Positions 7,255 through 15,900 of a stretch of 37,827 nt of DNA are shown piece after piece. The notes beneath the pieces are model-generated. The model saw only the letters and a list, made by a program, of their open reading frames with translations. It did no database searches and had not been told where the DNA came from. The number at the start of each line of letters is the position of its first letter. Position 1 is the stretch's first letter. The DNA is from Desulfobulbaceae bacterium. GTDB lineage: Bacteria; Desulfobacterota; Desulfobulbia; Desulfobulbales; Desulfobulbaceae. Both the position numbers and the translations under genes were made by a program. The stretch spans positions 1 to 37,827 of the forward strand of contig JAABTP010000025.1 in NCBI GenBank assembly GCA_011389815.1, given 5' to 3'.

Positions 7255-8721
7255 ATGGCACAAAAAATTACCATTGAACCGGTCACCCGGGTTGAAGGGC
7301 ATGGCAAGGTCACCATTCATCTGGATGATAACCAGCAGGTGACAGAAAGCAGGTTGCATATTGTCGAGTTTCGCGGCTTTGAACGTTTTGTCTGTGGCCG
7401 CCCCTTTTGGGAGGCACCGGTACTGGTCCAGCGACTCTGCGGCATTTGCCCGGTCAGTCATCATCTGGCTGCGGCCAAGGCTATGGACATGATTGTGGGA
7501 GCCGGAGCTGGCAACGGCCTGACCCCGGTGGCAGAGAAGATGCGTCGCCTCATGCATTACGGCCAGATCTTTCAATCCCATGTCCTCCACTTCTTCCATC
7601 TGGCCTCGCCGGACCTCCTTTTCGGTATGGACGCTGATCCTGAGAAACGCAATGTGATCGGGGTTATTATGGAGCACACCGAGCTGGCTAAACAGGCTGT
7701 GCTCATGCGTAAATACGGGCAGGAAATCATCGCGGCCACTGCTGGCAAGAAAATCCACGGCACCGGTGCTATCCCCGGCGGCATTAATAAAAATCTCAGC
7801 CTGGAAGCTCGGGACGCCTTTCTCAATGGCATCAACAGCAATCCTGATCTCTCTGCCGACAAGATGATAGAGTGGTCAGAAGCGGCCATTGCCCTGCTCC
7901 TTGATTATCACAGCAGCCATACCGAGTTTCTGGACGGCTTTGCCGCCTTTCCCTCCAACCACCTGTCGCTGGTTCGCCCGGACGGGGCACTTGATCTCTA
8001 TCACGGGGTTCTGCGTGCTGTTGATCCAGAAGGCAAACGGATCGTCAATGATGTGGACAGCCGGGATTATCTGGATGTGGTGGCGGAAGAGGTTCGTTCC
8101 TGGAGCTATATGAAGTTCCCGTATATTAAGGAACTGGGGCCGAAGGACGGTTGGTACCGGGTTGGTCCGCTGGCCCGGCTCAATGTCTGCGACTTCATCC
8201 CCTCGCCCAAGGCCCAGGCGGCCTTTGAGCAGTTCCGCGCCTACACCAAGGGCAAGCCCAATCATATGAGTATGCATTACCACTGGGCACGCCTGATCGA
8301 GACCCTGCATGCGGCGGAGATGATGAAGGAGCTGCTCCTTGACCCGGATCTCCAAAACACCGATTTGGTCACCAAGGGTGAGCGATGCGGTGAGGGTATC
8401 GGGTTGCTTGAGGCACCCCGAGGCACCCTGTTCCACCATTACCAGGTCAATAAACAGGATCTGATCACCATGTGCAATCTCATTGTCTCAACCACCAATA
8501 ATAACGAACCCATGAACCGGGCCGTCAATGCGGCAGCTGTTGCTCAGATGACCGGCAAGGCTGAAATCACCGAGCCGATGATGAACGCGGTTGAGGTGGC
8601 CATCCGCGCTTATGATCCCTGCCTGAGCTGCGCTACCCATGCCATGGGCCAGATGCCCCTGGAGGTCACCCTCTACGATGCCGCAGGAGCTGTCCTTGAT
8701 CAGCAAAGGAAGGGTATGTGA
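7255..8721 (+). CDS. hoxH: NAD-reducing hydrogenase large subunit HoxH (NiFe catalytic subunit precursor)
   Basis: A 488-residue large subunit, the same length as C. necator HoxH, carrying the Ni-Fe(CN)2CO active site. The N-terminal ligand motif is RLCGICPVSHH (C62, C65). The C-terminal motif is DPCLSCATH (C456, C459). Maturation should cleave after H462 and release a 26-residue tail starting AMGQMP; HoxW, encoded next, is the expected protease. It catalyses reversible H2 oxidation, with electrons passing through HoxY and HoxU to HoxF and NAD+. The Hyp maturation genes and nickel uptake are not in the window and must lie elsewhere. Confidence 0.96.
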   Translation: MAQKITIEPVTRVEGHGKVTIHLDDNQQVTESRLHIVEFRGFERFVCGRPFWEAPVLVQRLCGICPVSHHLAAAKAMDMIVGAGAGNGLTPVAEKMRRLMHYGQIFQSHVLHFFHLASPDLLFGMDADPEKRNVIGVIMEHTELAKQAVLMRKYGQEIIAATAGKKIHGTGAIPGGINKNLSLEARDAFLNGINSNPDLSADKMIEWSEAAIALLLDYHSSHTEFLDGFAAFPSNHLSLVRPDGALDLYHGVLRAVDPEGKRIVNDVDSRDYLDVVAEEVRSWSYMKFPYIKELGPKDGWYRVGPLARLNVCDFIPSPKAQAAFEQFRAYTKGKPNHMSMHYHWARLIETLHAAEMMKELLLDPDLQNTDLVTKGERCGEGIGLLEAPRGTLFHHYQVNKQDLITMCNLIVSTTNNNEPMNRAVNAAAVAQMTGKAEITEPMMNAVEVAIRAYDPCLSCATHAMGQMPLEVTLYDAAGAVLDQQRKGM

Positions 8722-9224
8722 GATCGCCCTCTGCGTCTACTAAGGTGCTGGTCTACGGATTCGGCAATCCGGGCAGGGAAGATGATGGGGCCGGTGTTGC
8801 CCTGGCAGAACGCATCCGGGCAGCAGCCCTGCCCGGCGTGACCACGGACAGTAATTATCAGCTCAATGTGGAAGATGCCCTGCTCCTCAGCGAGCATGAT
8901 ATCGTCATCTTTGCCGATGCCACCCATAACCCGGTTGATCGCTTCAGCTTTTACCGACTGGAGCCTGATCCCTCTGTTTCCTTTACCACCCATGCCATGT
9001 CGCCAGGCGCTGTGCTGGCTCTCTGCTCCCAGCTCTATGGAAAGACCCCACCCGCCTATATGCTGGAAATAGGTGGGGTATCTTTTGCGTTGCAGGAGGG
9101 GATGACGGCTGAGGGGGCGGAGAATGTGGGGGCGGCAGGGGATTTTTTGTTGGAGTTGCTGAGGGAGCCGTGCCTTGATAGTTCTCTCTTGACATGGATA
9201 CGGCATTGCCGTAATAATAAATAG
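8718..9224 (+). CDS. hoxW: HoxH maturation endopeptidase HoxW
   Basis: A 168-residue hydrogenase maturation protease of the HycI/HybD family. It removes the HoxH C-terminal tail once nickel is inserted. Nickel-binding residues inferred by alignment with HybD are D23 (in GNPGREDDGAG), D67 (FADAT) and H92 (TTHAMSPG). I chose a GTG start at 8718 because it overlaps the hoxH stop as GTGA and follows the purine-rich AAGGAAGGG, a good Shine-Dalgarno. The motif region begins directly after. It is the last gene of the hoxFUYHW operon; the following genes are unrelated toxin-antitoxin remnants. Confidence 0.93.
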   Translation: MRSPSASTKVLVYGFGNPGREDDGAGVALAERIRAAALPGVTTDSNYQLNVEDALLLSEHDIVIFADATHNPVDRFSFYRLEPDPSVSFTTHAMSPGAVLALCSQLYGKTPPAYMLEIGGVSFALQEGMTAEGAENVGAAGDFLLELLREPCLDSSLLTWIRHCRNNK

Positions 9225-9225
9225 T

Positions 9226-9537
9226 ATGCTTTTTATAGAGACCTCAATTTTTACTCAATATATTCTGGAATACCTTTCCGATGACGAGTATTCCGCTCTG
9301 TAACTTTTTCTCAAAGAACACCCTGAATCGGGCAAAGTTGTCCCTTCGGGAGGCGGGGTAAGAAAATTGCGCTGGGCTGCGAAAGGACAGGGGAAGAGAG
9401 GTGGACTTCGGGTCATCTATTACTGGAAGAAATCCGAAGATGAAATCTGGATGCTGACTGTATATTCCAAAAATGAAAAAGAAAATATCCCCGCTCATAT
9501 CCTTAAAAAAATTGTACAGGAGATCAAAAATGGGTGA
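9226..9537 (+). pseudogene. HigB-2/RelE-like toxin gene interrupted by one in-frame stop
   Basis: Reading from the ATG at 9226 gives 25 residues (MLFIETSIFTQYILEYLSDD and onward to EYSAL), then a TAA at 9301-9303. The same frame then continues for 77 residues (LFLKEHPESGKVVPSGGGVR and onward) to a TGA at 9535. The two halves together are one full-length RelE/HigB-2-type toxin of about 103 codons. Related toxins typically have glutamine after the EY-AL segment, so a CAA-to-TAA change would explain the break. No good start exists just after the stop. The antitoxin downstream overlaps its end and is intact. It could be a natural knock-out of the toxin or a sequencing error. Confidence 0.8.
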
Positions 9538-9817
9538 AAGAAATATAGGGCTTGAGATTCTGGAGGGAGTGAAAGAAATCAAAGAATACAAGAAAGGGAA
9601 TCTTTCCTTGAGAACCTCCCGGCTGTCCGAACCTTCTCCACCGCGAACAATCAGGGAGAAGCTGCAGCTCTCACAGCTTGCTTTTGCAAATTTGATGGGG
9701 GTCAGTGTCAGGACGCTGCAGGATTGGGAACAGGGCAGGAGAAATCCTAAAGGCCCGGCCAAATCTTTGCTGAGGATAGCGGAACAAAACCCGGATGCCT
9801 TTTTAACCGTCTCCTGA
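9530..9817 (+). CDS. HigA-like XRE-family antitoxin
   Basis: A 95-residue antitoxin with a C-terminal Cro/CI helix-turn-helix: TIREKLQLSQLAFANLMGVS and VRTLQDWEQGRRNPKGPAK, followed by LLRIAEQNPDAF. This layout (toxin first, XRE antitoxin second, helix-turn-helix near the C-terminus) is typical of HigBA-2 and NadS-type pairs. I chose the ATG at 9530, which overlaps the toxin reading frame by 8 bp. It should bind its own promoter and, where present, HigB-type toxins. Its cognate toxin upstream carries a nonsense codon, so it may now be an orphan antitoxin. Confidence 0.88.
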   Translation: MGERNIGLEILEGVKEIKEYKKGNLSLRTSRLSEPSPPRTIREKLQLSQLAFANLMGVSVRTLQDWEQGRRNPKGPAKSLLRIAEQNPDAFLTVS

Positions 9818-10096
9818 ATGCTGTTGTTGATGCTACTGTATATCCTTCATGCTATGAAGGCGGCTGGCAATTGGATTAAGACATTAAAACTGGTGGAAAA
9901 ATATTTTGATGCATTTTTATATGTCACTAACTGGGAAACACATCAGCTTCTTTTGAGGATTCCACGAAAATTAATAGATTTGGCTCTGGCAAGTAAATAT
10001 TGCATCGGAGACAGTTGGACTATCTATAAAAAGGGAGATTACCTGATCTTTGATTTTACATCTGAAACCGAAGATTATGATTTAGCTAACCTATAA
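9818..10096 (+). pseudogene. Probable internal fragment of a conserved hypothetical gene
   Basis: A 92-codon frame starting directly after the antitoxin stop, without a Shine-Dalgarno. Residues about 27-88 (VEKYFDAFLYVTNWETHQLL, then RIPRKLIDLA and DYLIFDFTSETEDYD) look like the middle of a longer conserved bacterial protein of unknown function that I know only from sequence. In such proteins this block is preceded by a longer N-terminal part and followed by a large C-terminal part, both missing here. I therefore regard it as a remnant. The family recollection is from memory and needs a search; the frame itself could still be expressed. Confidence 0.45.
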
Positions 10097-10161
10097 ATCT
10101 TTCTTACATTTTTCGGTAAATCAGGGACACACGTTAAACCATAAAACAAAAAGGTATAAAT

Positions 10162-10518
10162 ATGCATCGTGACAGCAAGGTAATCGGCTATTTCGCTTAC
10201 AAATCAAAAACAGAAGTCATGTGCGATGGTGATGCTTGCGTAATCTCTGGTTCAGAACAAGAGATGAAAAACTTCATAAATTTTGTATCACCAGAATCTG
10301 CAAAGAAAACAACAATAAAGAAAACCAGATTTGGTGAAATAGTCAATGGAATAAAACGGGGTGCCGCATATGCTTTCGACGAACAGTCATATAATCGTTT
10401 TTACCCTCTTGCTAATGAAGTAGGTTTTAACCTAAAAGAAGAGAGTTTTTCAGGTGAAAGCGAAACCGGGTTCCACTTTGTAACGATCATCAGGGAGTCA
10501 CAGGACAGAATCAAGTGA
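10162..10518 (+). CDS. Conserved hypothetical small protein
   Basis: A 118-residue soluble protein with no signal peptide or membrane segment that I can see. It starts MHRDSKVIGYFAYKSKTEVM and has a compact alpha/beta look, ending with GFHFVTIIRES. An AAGGT Shine-Dalgarno lies 7-8 bases before the ATG. I do not recognise a functional family; similar short proteins exist in other anaerobes and cyanobacteria as I recall, but without assigned role. It lies in an AT-rich patch beside two broken genes, so it may belong to an accessory region. Confidence 0.7.
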   Translation: MHRDSKVIGYFAYKSKTEVMCDGDACVISGSEQEMKNFINFVSPESAKKTTIKKTRFGEIVNGIKRGAAYAFDEQSYNRFYPLANEVGFNLKEESFSGESETGFHFVTIIRESQDRIK

Positions 10519-10541
10519 TCAGAAAACCAGATCCTGTCCTG
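10501..10541. terminator. Long inverted repeat between convergent genes
   Basis: A 12-bp inverted repeat with a single mismatch (CAGGACAGAATC at 10501-10512, GATCCTGTCCTG at 10530-10541) spans the stop codon of the hypothetical gene. It lies 18 bp from the end of the convergent DUF1641 gene. It could end transcription from both sides, although there is no T run. Confidence 0.5.
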
Positions 10542-10559
10542 TAAATAAGAAAACAACAA

Positions 10560-11330
10560 TCAGGCCGAGCCAGAACAGCAATCCTGGGAACAAGAATCCT
10601 GAGAAGCCTCTGCTTGAGGCTTTTTCAAGACCGACATAACCGCTGCCAGCTCCATCAGGATACCAAGCCCTTCCTGTACTTCCGGGCGTTTCATAGCAGA
10701 CATCATGCCAAAAACACCTTTGACCGGTTTGACTTCGTCAAGGTCAATTGCCTTAACCCTGGTGCTGACCCGCTCGCCGATCTCCATCATCTGGCTAAAA
10801 TCATCAAACAGACCACGTTGCTTCAGGGCTTCCAGACGTTCAACCATTTCGTCAACCACAGGCCCACTCAACTCAGCTACATCCCGTCTCATGTCCATAA
10901 AAGAACTGAGCAGCTTCATCATCTCGGCCATATTCCCCATATTAACGATAAACTGCCTGAGCAACTCCTGCAGATTTTCGCCATCAAAGCCCTGGAGAGC
11001 TGTGTGCAGGCGAAGGGCCAGCTCTTGAAACATATCGTTGCCGTACGGCTCAAAATCCCTTTTAAAATCCATAATACTGTTCAGGCTTTTAAGGGCTTCA
11101 GTAATATTTTTACTGGAAGCCAGAGACTGGCCCACCATCTCTCCGACATCTTCCAGGTCAACATTTTTATCCAGACCACTCAGACGGGCTGTGGCCTCAT
11201 GAACCATGGAGTGAACCAGGGGCTCCAACTCCTGCTTCAGCTCCGCATAGGGTCTGACAGCACGTTTGGCTTCCCGCACTTCCTCGGTAAGTTCATCAAG
11301 GCGGGCGAGAATCTTCTCTTCATTGGTCAT
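10560..11330 (-). CDS. DUF1641 protein, probable partner of the SQR-like flavoprotein
   Basis: A 256-residue, mostly helical protein. The core (residues about 80-230) has the DUF1641 pattern, including DVAELSGPVVDEMVERLEAL, MMEIGERVSTRVKAIDLDE and PVKGVFGMMSAMKRPEVQEG. The N-terminus looks like a coiled coil. The C-terminus ends in a cysteine-rich tail (SCSQDCCSGSA) that may bind metal or join thiol chemistry. DUF1641 proteins are often encoded beside sulfide:quinone reductase-like or formate dehydrogenase genes. Here the gene starts 11 bp after the flavoprotein stop, with a GGGAG Shine-Dalgarno. Function is unknown; a role as accessory subunit is inferred from neighbourhood. Confidence 0.85.
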   Translation of the reverse strand: MTNEEKILARLDELTEEVREAKRAVRPYAELKQELEPLVHSMVHEATARLSGLDKNVDLEDVGEMVGQSLASSKNITEALKSLNSIMDFKRDFEPYGNDMFQELALRLHTALQGFDGENLQELLRQFIVNMGNMAEMMKLLSSFMDMRRDVAELSGPVVDEMVERLEALKQRGLFDDFSQMMEIGERVSTRVKAIDLDEVKPVKGVFGMMSAMKRPEVQEGLGILMELAAVMSVLKKPQAEASQDSCSQDCCSGSA

Positions 11331-11341
11331 GATGCTCTCCC

Positions 11342-12571
11342 TTATTCCTGAACCTTACCCGCAAGAGACATCTGAGCCTCAAGCGGCAATTCCTCACCAG
11401 TCAGCAGTTTATTCCAGTATACCCATTTGAACATCATTTTGCCCCAATGATTGGCCTTGGTATCACCAAGGAGAGTAAAGGGTCCCAGGCCGGGCAGGGG
11501 AAATTTACCAGGAAGCGGCTCGTACTCATAGTTGAAGTCAATGAGTGAGGCCTTACCAAAGCCGGTTTCAATAAAGCAGTTGGAATGACCGTCATAATCG
11601 GGCCGAACCGGCTCATCATTGATCTCGCGCATGAAATTTTCTATCATGATCTCGGCAGAGAAATGGGCTACAGAACCGGCCTTGGAGGTGGGAATGGTTG
11701 TGTTGTCGCCAAGGACATACATATTTTTATGGTGTTCCGCCTGCAAGGTATGGTTGTTCGTTTTAACGTATCCCACTTCATCCATCGCAACCCCGGAATT
11801 GACCAGATAGCGGGCCCCCACATTGGGTGGAATGGAAACAAGCAGATCCCACTCAATTTCATCACCAGCTGCCGAGATCAGCTTGTTGTCGTTGCAGTCA
11901 ACTTCGGCAAGGATAAAATCGGCAGTGACCTTGATGTTCTTTTCGTGCATCATTTTGGTAAAATAGGCAGATGCCTTGGGCTTGGTAAAAGCACCGGTCA
12001 TAGGGGTGACAAACTGGATTTCAATATCATCACGAACCCCTCGCTCGGTAAAGTACCAGTCAGCAAGATAGACAAATTCCAACGGAGCAACAGGGCACTT
12101 ATAGGGGAATTCCGCAATATCCAGCACCATCTTGCCGCTCTTAAAGCTGCGTAGTGCCTTTTCCAGCTTTGTCGCTCCTTCCAGGGTGTAAAAATCAAAA
12201 ATCTTGGTATGCCAACCGTCCATCATGCCCGGAACTTCTTCCGGAGCAAGGCCGACACCGGAACAAACAATGACTTTGTCGTATTCATATTTCCCTGCTG
12301 TGGTCTCAACGACTTGCGTCTCTGTATCAACACCGACAATCTCATCAATGACAAAATTAATGCCCTTGCCGATAAACTCACTGCGGGTGCGAATAATCTC
12401 TTCGGGCTTGTACATACCAAAGGGAATAAAGATCAGGCCAGGCTGATAAATATGCCTATCATCTTTATCTATAATGGTGATGGACCACTCTTCACGGTCC
12501 AGCTTTTTGCGCAGGTTGTTAGCAACCATTGTTCCTGCACAGCCCGCTCCAAGAATAACCAATTTCTTCAT
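11342..12571 (-). CDS. Sulfide:quinone oxidoreductase-like FAD flavoprotein
   Basis: A 409-residue flavoprotein of the disulfide reductase superfamily. FAD-binding GAGCAG lies at residues 8-13, and the second FAD motif is VLGDNTTIPTSKAGSVAHFS (about 286-305). Two cysteines sit where the redox pair of sulfide:quinone reductases lies: C159 in FPYKCPVAPLE and C332 in GHSNCFIETG. The tail holds an aromatic amphipathic stretch (HWGKMMFKWVYWNKLL) suited to peripheral membrane binding. It probably oxidises sulfide to sulfur or polysulfide and reduces quinone. An AGGAGAG Shine-Dalgarno precedes the ATG. The exact SQR type is not certain, and a related polysulfide- or thiol-dependent oxidoreductase is possible. 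Confidence 0.85.
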   Translation of the reverse strand: MKKLVILGAGCAGTMVANNLRKKLDREEWSITIIDKDDRHIYQPGLIFIPFGMYKPEEIIRTRSEFIGKGINFVIDEIVGVDTETQVVETTAGKYEYDKVIVCSGVGLAPEEVPGMMDGWHTKIFDFYTLEGATKLEKALRSFKSGKMVLDIAEFPYKCPVAPLEFVYLADWYFTERGVRDDIEIQFVTPMTGAFTKPKASAYFTKMMHEKNIKVTADFILAEVDCNDNKLISAAGDEIEWDLLVSIPPNVGARYLVNSGVAMDEVGYVKTNNHTLQAEHHKNMYVLGDNTTIPTSKAGSVAHFSAEIMIENFMREINDEPVRPDYDGHSNCFIETGFGKASLIDFNYEYEPLPGKFPLPGLGPFTLLGDTKANHWGKMMFKWVYWNKLLTGEELPLEAQMSLAGKVQE

Positions 12572-12937
12572 CGTTCCTCTCTCCTTTGAGACGTTTGTTC
12601 ACTGGCCAATAGGGTTTTGGCCTCTTTTTGACTACCTTTGGAAACAGGGAATGAGAATATTTTTATCTCTCAAGGCCTGGATCAACGTCCTGATCAAAAA
12701 TCAGGATCTAAAAACTAGAAAATTAGATAAGAGGTACCACAAAGTGCATTTCAGGTCAACAGGTGTTTTGAGCTTTTTTATACAATTACAAACAGTGCAA
12801 ACCCAACTCTTCAATAAATGGTGTGAACTGATGATAGGGGGGTTGGGGTTGACATCCCCTGCACATGGCTTTACATTGCTCCCGCATAAGCCCCTGACAT
12901 CGGGAATTCAACCAACCCCAGCCCAGTAGCAGATACC
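12572..12937. other. Divergent intergenic region with small inverted repeats
   Basis: This 366-bp region separates the minus-strand SQR-like gene from the plus-strand nuclease-helicase gene. It has a short hairpin CCTGAT-CAAAA-ATCAGG (12689-12705). TGGGGTTG at 12844-12851 pairs with CAACCCCA at 12913-12920. No credible gene is present. Promoters for both flanking genes should lie here. Confidence 0.55.
12849..12877 (+). promoter_or_regulatory. Candidate sigma-70 promoter for the EndoQ-UvrD fusion gene
   Basis: TTGACA (12849-12854), a 17-bp spacer and TACATT (12872-12877) lie 61 bp before the start codon. The -35 box overlaps the left arm of an inverted repeat (12844-12851 with 12913-12920), so a repressor or an mRNA leader structure could modulate it. 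I see no LexA-type box. Confidence 0.5.
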
Positions 12938-15900
12938 ATGCCCTCCATACCTTTTCCTTTTATCGCTGACCTCCACATCCACTCCCTCTACTCCCGCGCC
13001 ACCAGCAAGGCCAGCAACCTGCATGGTCTGGCAGCCTGGGCCGCCATTAAGGGTATCGACCTTATTGCCACCGGCGATTTCACCCATCCGGGTTGGTTTG
13101 CCCATCTGGTTGATAACCTGGAACCCGCAGAGCCGGGCCTCTTTCGCCTGAAGAAACAGCCCGACTTTGCCGAGCTGGCCTCTATTCTGCCACCGGGTGT
13201 CCAACCGGACTGCTCAAAAATTCGTTTCCTCCTCAGTGCTGAGATCAGCTCCATCTATAAACGAGGCGGTAAGGTGCGCAAGATCCATAACCTGCTCTAT
13301 GTACCGGATCTGGAGGCAGCCCGCCGGATCAATACTGTGCTGGCCGGAATCGGTAATCTCCATTCTGACGGACGCCCTATCCTTGGCCTGGACTCCAGGA
13401 TCCTTTTGGAAATCCTGTTGGAGCAGGCCCCGGAAGGCTTTCTGGTGCCTGCCCATATCTGGACTCCCTGGTTTTCCCTGTTTGGATCCAAATCCGGCTT
13501 TAATGCTATTGAGGAATGCTTTGACGACCTGAGCAGCGAGATCTTTGCCCTGGAAACCGGTCTTTCTTCTGACCCGGTGATGAACCGCTATATCTCGGCC
13601 CTGGATCGCTTCTCCCTGATCTCCAATTCAGACTGCCATTCTCCATCCAAGCTGGGCCGGGAGGCCAATATTTTTGCTACCGAACGCAGTTTCCCTGGCC
13701 TCAAGGAGGCCATGCGTAATCCAGTTGATGCAAGCGGCGAGCAACGTTTTCAGGCCACTGTGGAATTCTACCCGGAAGAAGGTAAATACCATTGTGATGG
13801 CCACCGCAAATGCGGGGTCTGCCTGGAACCAGCCCAAACCGTGGAAGCCGAGGGCATCTGCCCGGAATGCGGCAGGCCCATGACCATTGGGGTGCTGTAT
13901 CGGGTTATGGAACTGGCAGACCGGAAAAAACCAGTCTGGCCCAAGGGATCACCAGCTGTCCACAGCCTGATTCCCCTCCAGGAAATGCTGGGCGAGCTTT
14001 TTAACTGCGGACCCGCCACCAAGAAGGTGAACACGGTCTATGGCAAGCTGATCAATAGCTTCGGCTCAGAATTTGGAATCCTGCTGGAGACCCCCGTAGA
14101 GGAGCTGAACACGGCCTCGCCCTTGCTGGGCACGGCGATTCAGCGGGTACGAGAGAACAAGGTCATTCGTAAACCCGGCTTTGACGGTGAGTTCGGAGTG
14201 ATCCGGGTCTTTGAAGAGGAAGAGCGGGACCAGCTGGCAGGTCAGCTCAATCTCTTTGGTATGACCCCGGCTAAGGCCCGCAAGAAGTCCCCTGTAAAGA
14301 AGGTGATCAGGTGGAAAAAGAGCCAGGTACGTCCTATGCAGGCCAAGAGGGAACTCAACCTGGAGCAACAGGCTGCCGTGGACAGTCTGGCCCCTCGGAT
14401 CATTGTTCAGGCCGGACTAGGTACAGGTAAAACCCATACCCTGGTCCAGCGGATGAATCGCTTGCTGGGATCAGGACAGCAGGCCATTACCGTGATCACC
14501 TTTACCAATAAGGCTGCAAATGAACTCCAGCAGCGGCTGGCTTTGCTGGACCCGAAAAAATGCGGGGAAAAGAGCAAGGATAGCGGCCCCCCTTGTGTCC
14601 GAGTGGATACCTTTCATGGCTTCTGTGTCCACTGGCTGTGCAGTCATGATCCTGCCCTCCAGTTAGCTGGTCCAGAGATGCGGACCTGGATCTTCCGAAA
14701 ACAATACCCGCAACTCTCTGAGCAGGAACGGAGGAAACTCCGGCGTGAAGCGGGCCTCTTTTTGGCTGAACAAAGGATGCTGCCAGAGCCGATTGCCTGC
14801 CCGGAAACCCTGCGCCCATATTTTGCGTACCTCCGCGAGCATAGCCTGCTGGACCTGGACGAAATTGTCCCGGCCTGCACTACCCTGCTTCATAATGATA
14901 AAAATTTCAGCGAAGAACTACGTGCAGCCACAGTCCATCTGCTGGTGGATGAGTTCCAGGATCTCAATGCGGCCCAGTATGAGTTGGTGCGCCTGCTGGC
15001 AGAGACAGCCACGGTCTTTGCTATTGGCGACCCGGATCAGGCTATTTACGGGTTTCGTGGCTCCCGGCCTGCTTGGTTTCAGCATTTTATCACGGAGCAG
15101 GAACCCGAATTCCATCAGCTGGCAATAAACTACCGGAGCGGGGCGGATATTCTCCAGGCCGCAGGAGCGGTAATTACAGCCAATCACGTTGATGAAGAGC
15201 AGGAAACAAGGACAACCGCAGTCTCAGAGCATCCGGGCACTATCTTCCGCTATCTTGCCCCTCATGCCAAAGCAGAGGCCAACTTCATTGCCGGGCAAAT
15301 CCAGCAGCTCATCGGCGGCACCTCCCATCGGGAGATTGATCAAATTCTCGGTAACGAAGGCGGCTTAGCTTTATCTGAAATTGCAGTGCTCTACCGGACA
15401 GCCCGTCAGGCCGAAACTATTGCCCAAGCCCTGGCTGAACGCACCATTCCCTGTCAGGTGGTTGATGTCCAGCCCTTTTATCAGCGCAGGGAAAGCAAGC
15501 AGCTTTATTACTGGATCCTGCTGTCTACGGACCACATTGATGCAGCAGAACTGCTCTTTTTGCTGGCTCAGGAAAAGGGCATCGGTGCCAAGGGGATAAC
15601 TGCTGCTGAGGCCGTGCTCAGTGCAGAAAAGAAGGGGGCGCCATTGGACACTCTTGCTGCCAACGCAGCTGACCTGCCTAAAAATCTGCAAAAACGAATT
15701 GCTGCCTTTCAGGAACTTGCATCGCAAATGATACAACAAAAAACTGCTGCCAAGGCTGTAAATCTGCTCTGTGAAGAGTTTCAGCTCAACCGGGATGATC
15801 CAGACCTGGTTCGCTTTTGCCAAATGGCTGCCTCTGCATCTTCCCTGTCTGCCTTTGCTGACCATCTGCGCAAGCATCAGGATAACCTGATTTATGATGG

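Noticed and set aside
12474-12929. Plus-strand open frame across the SQR start and the intergenic region
   Set aside because: It overlaps the well-supported SQR-like N-terminus, has no recognisable content and covers promoter-like sequence.
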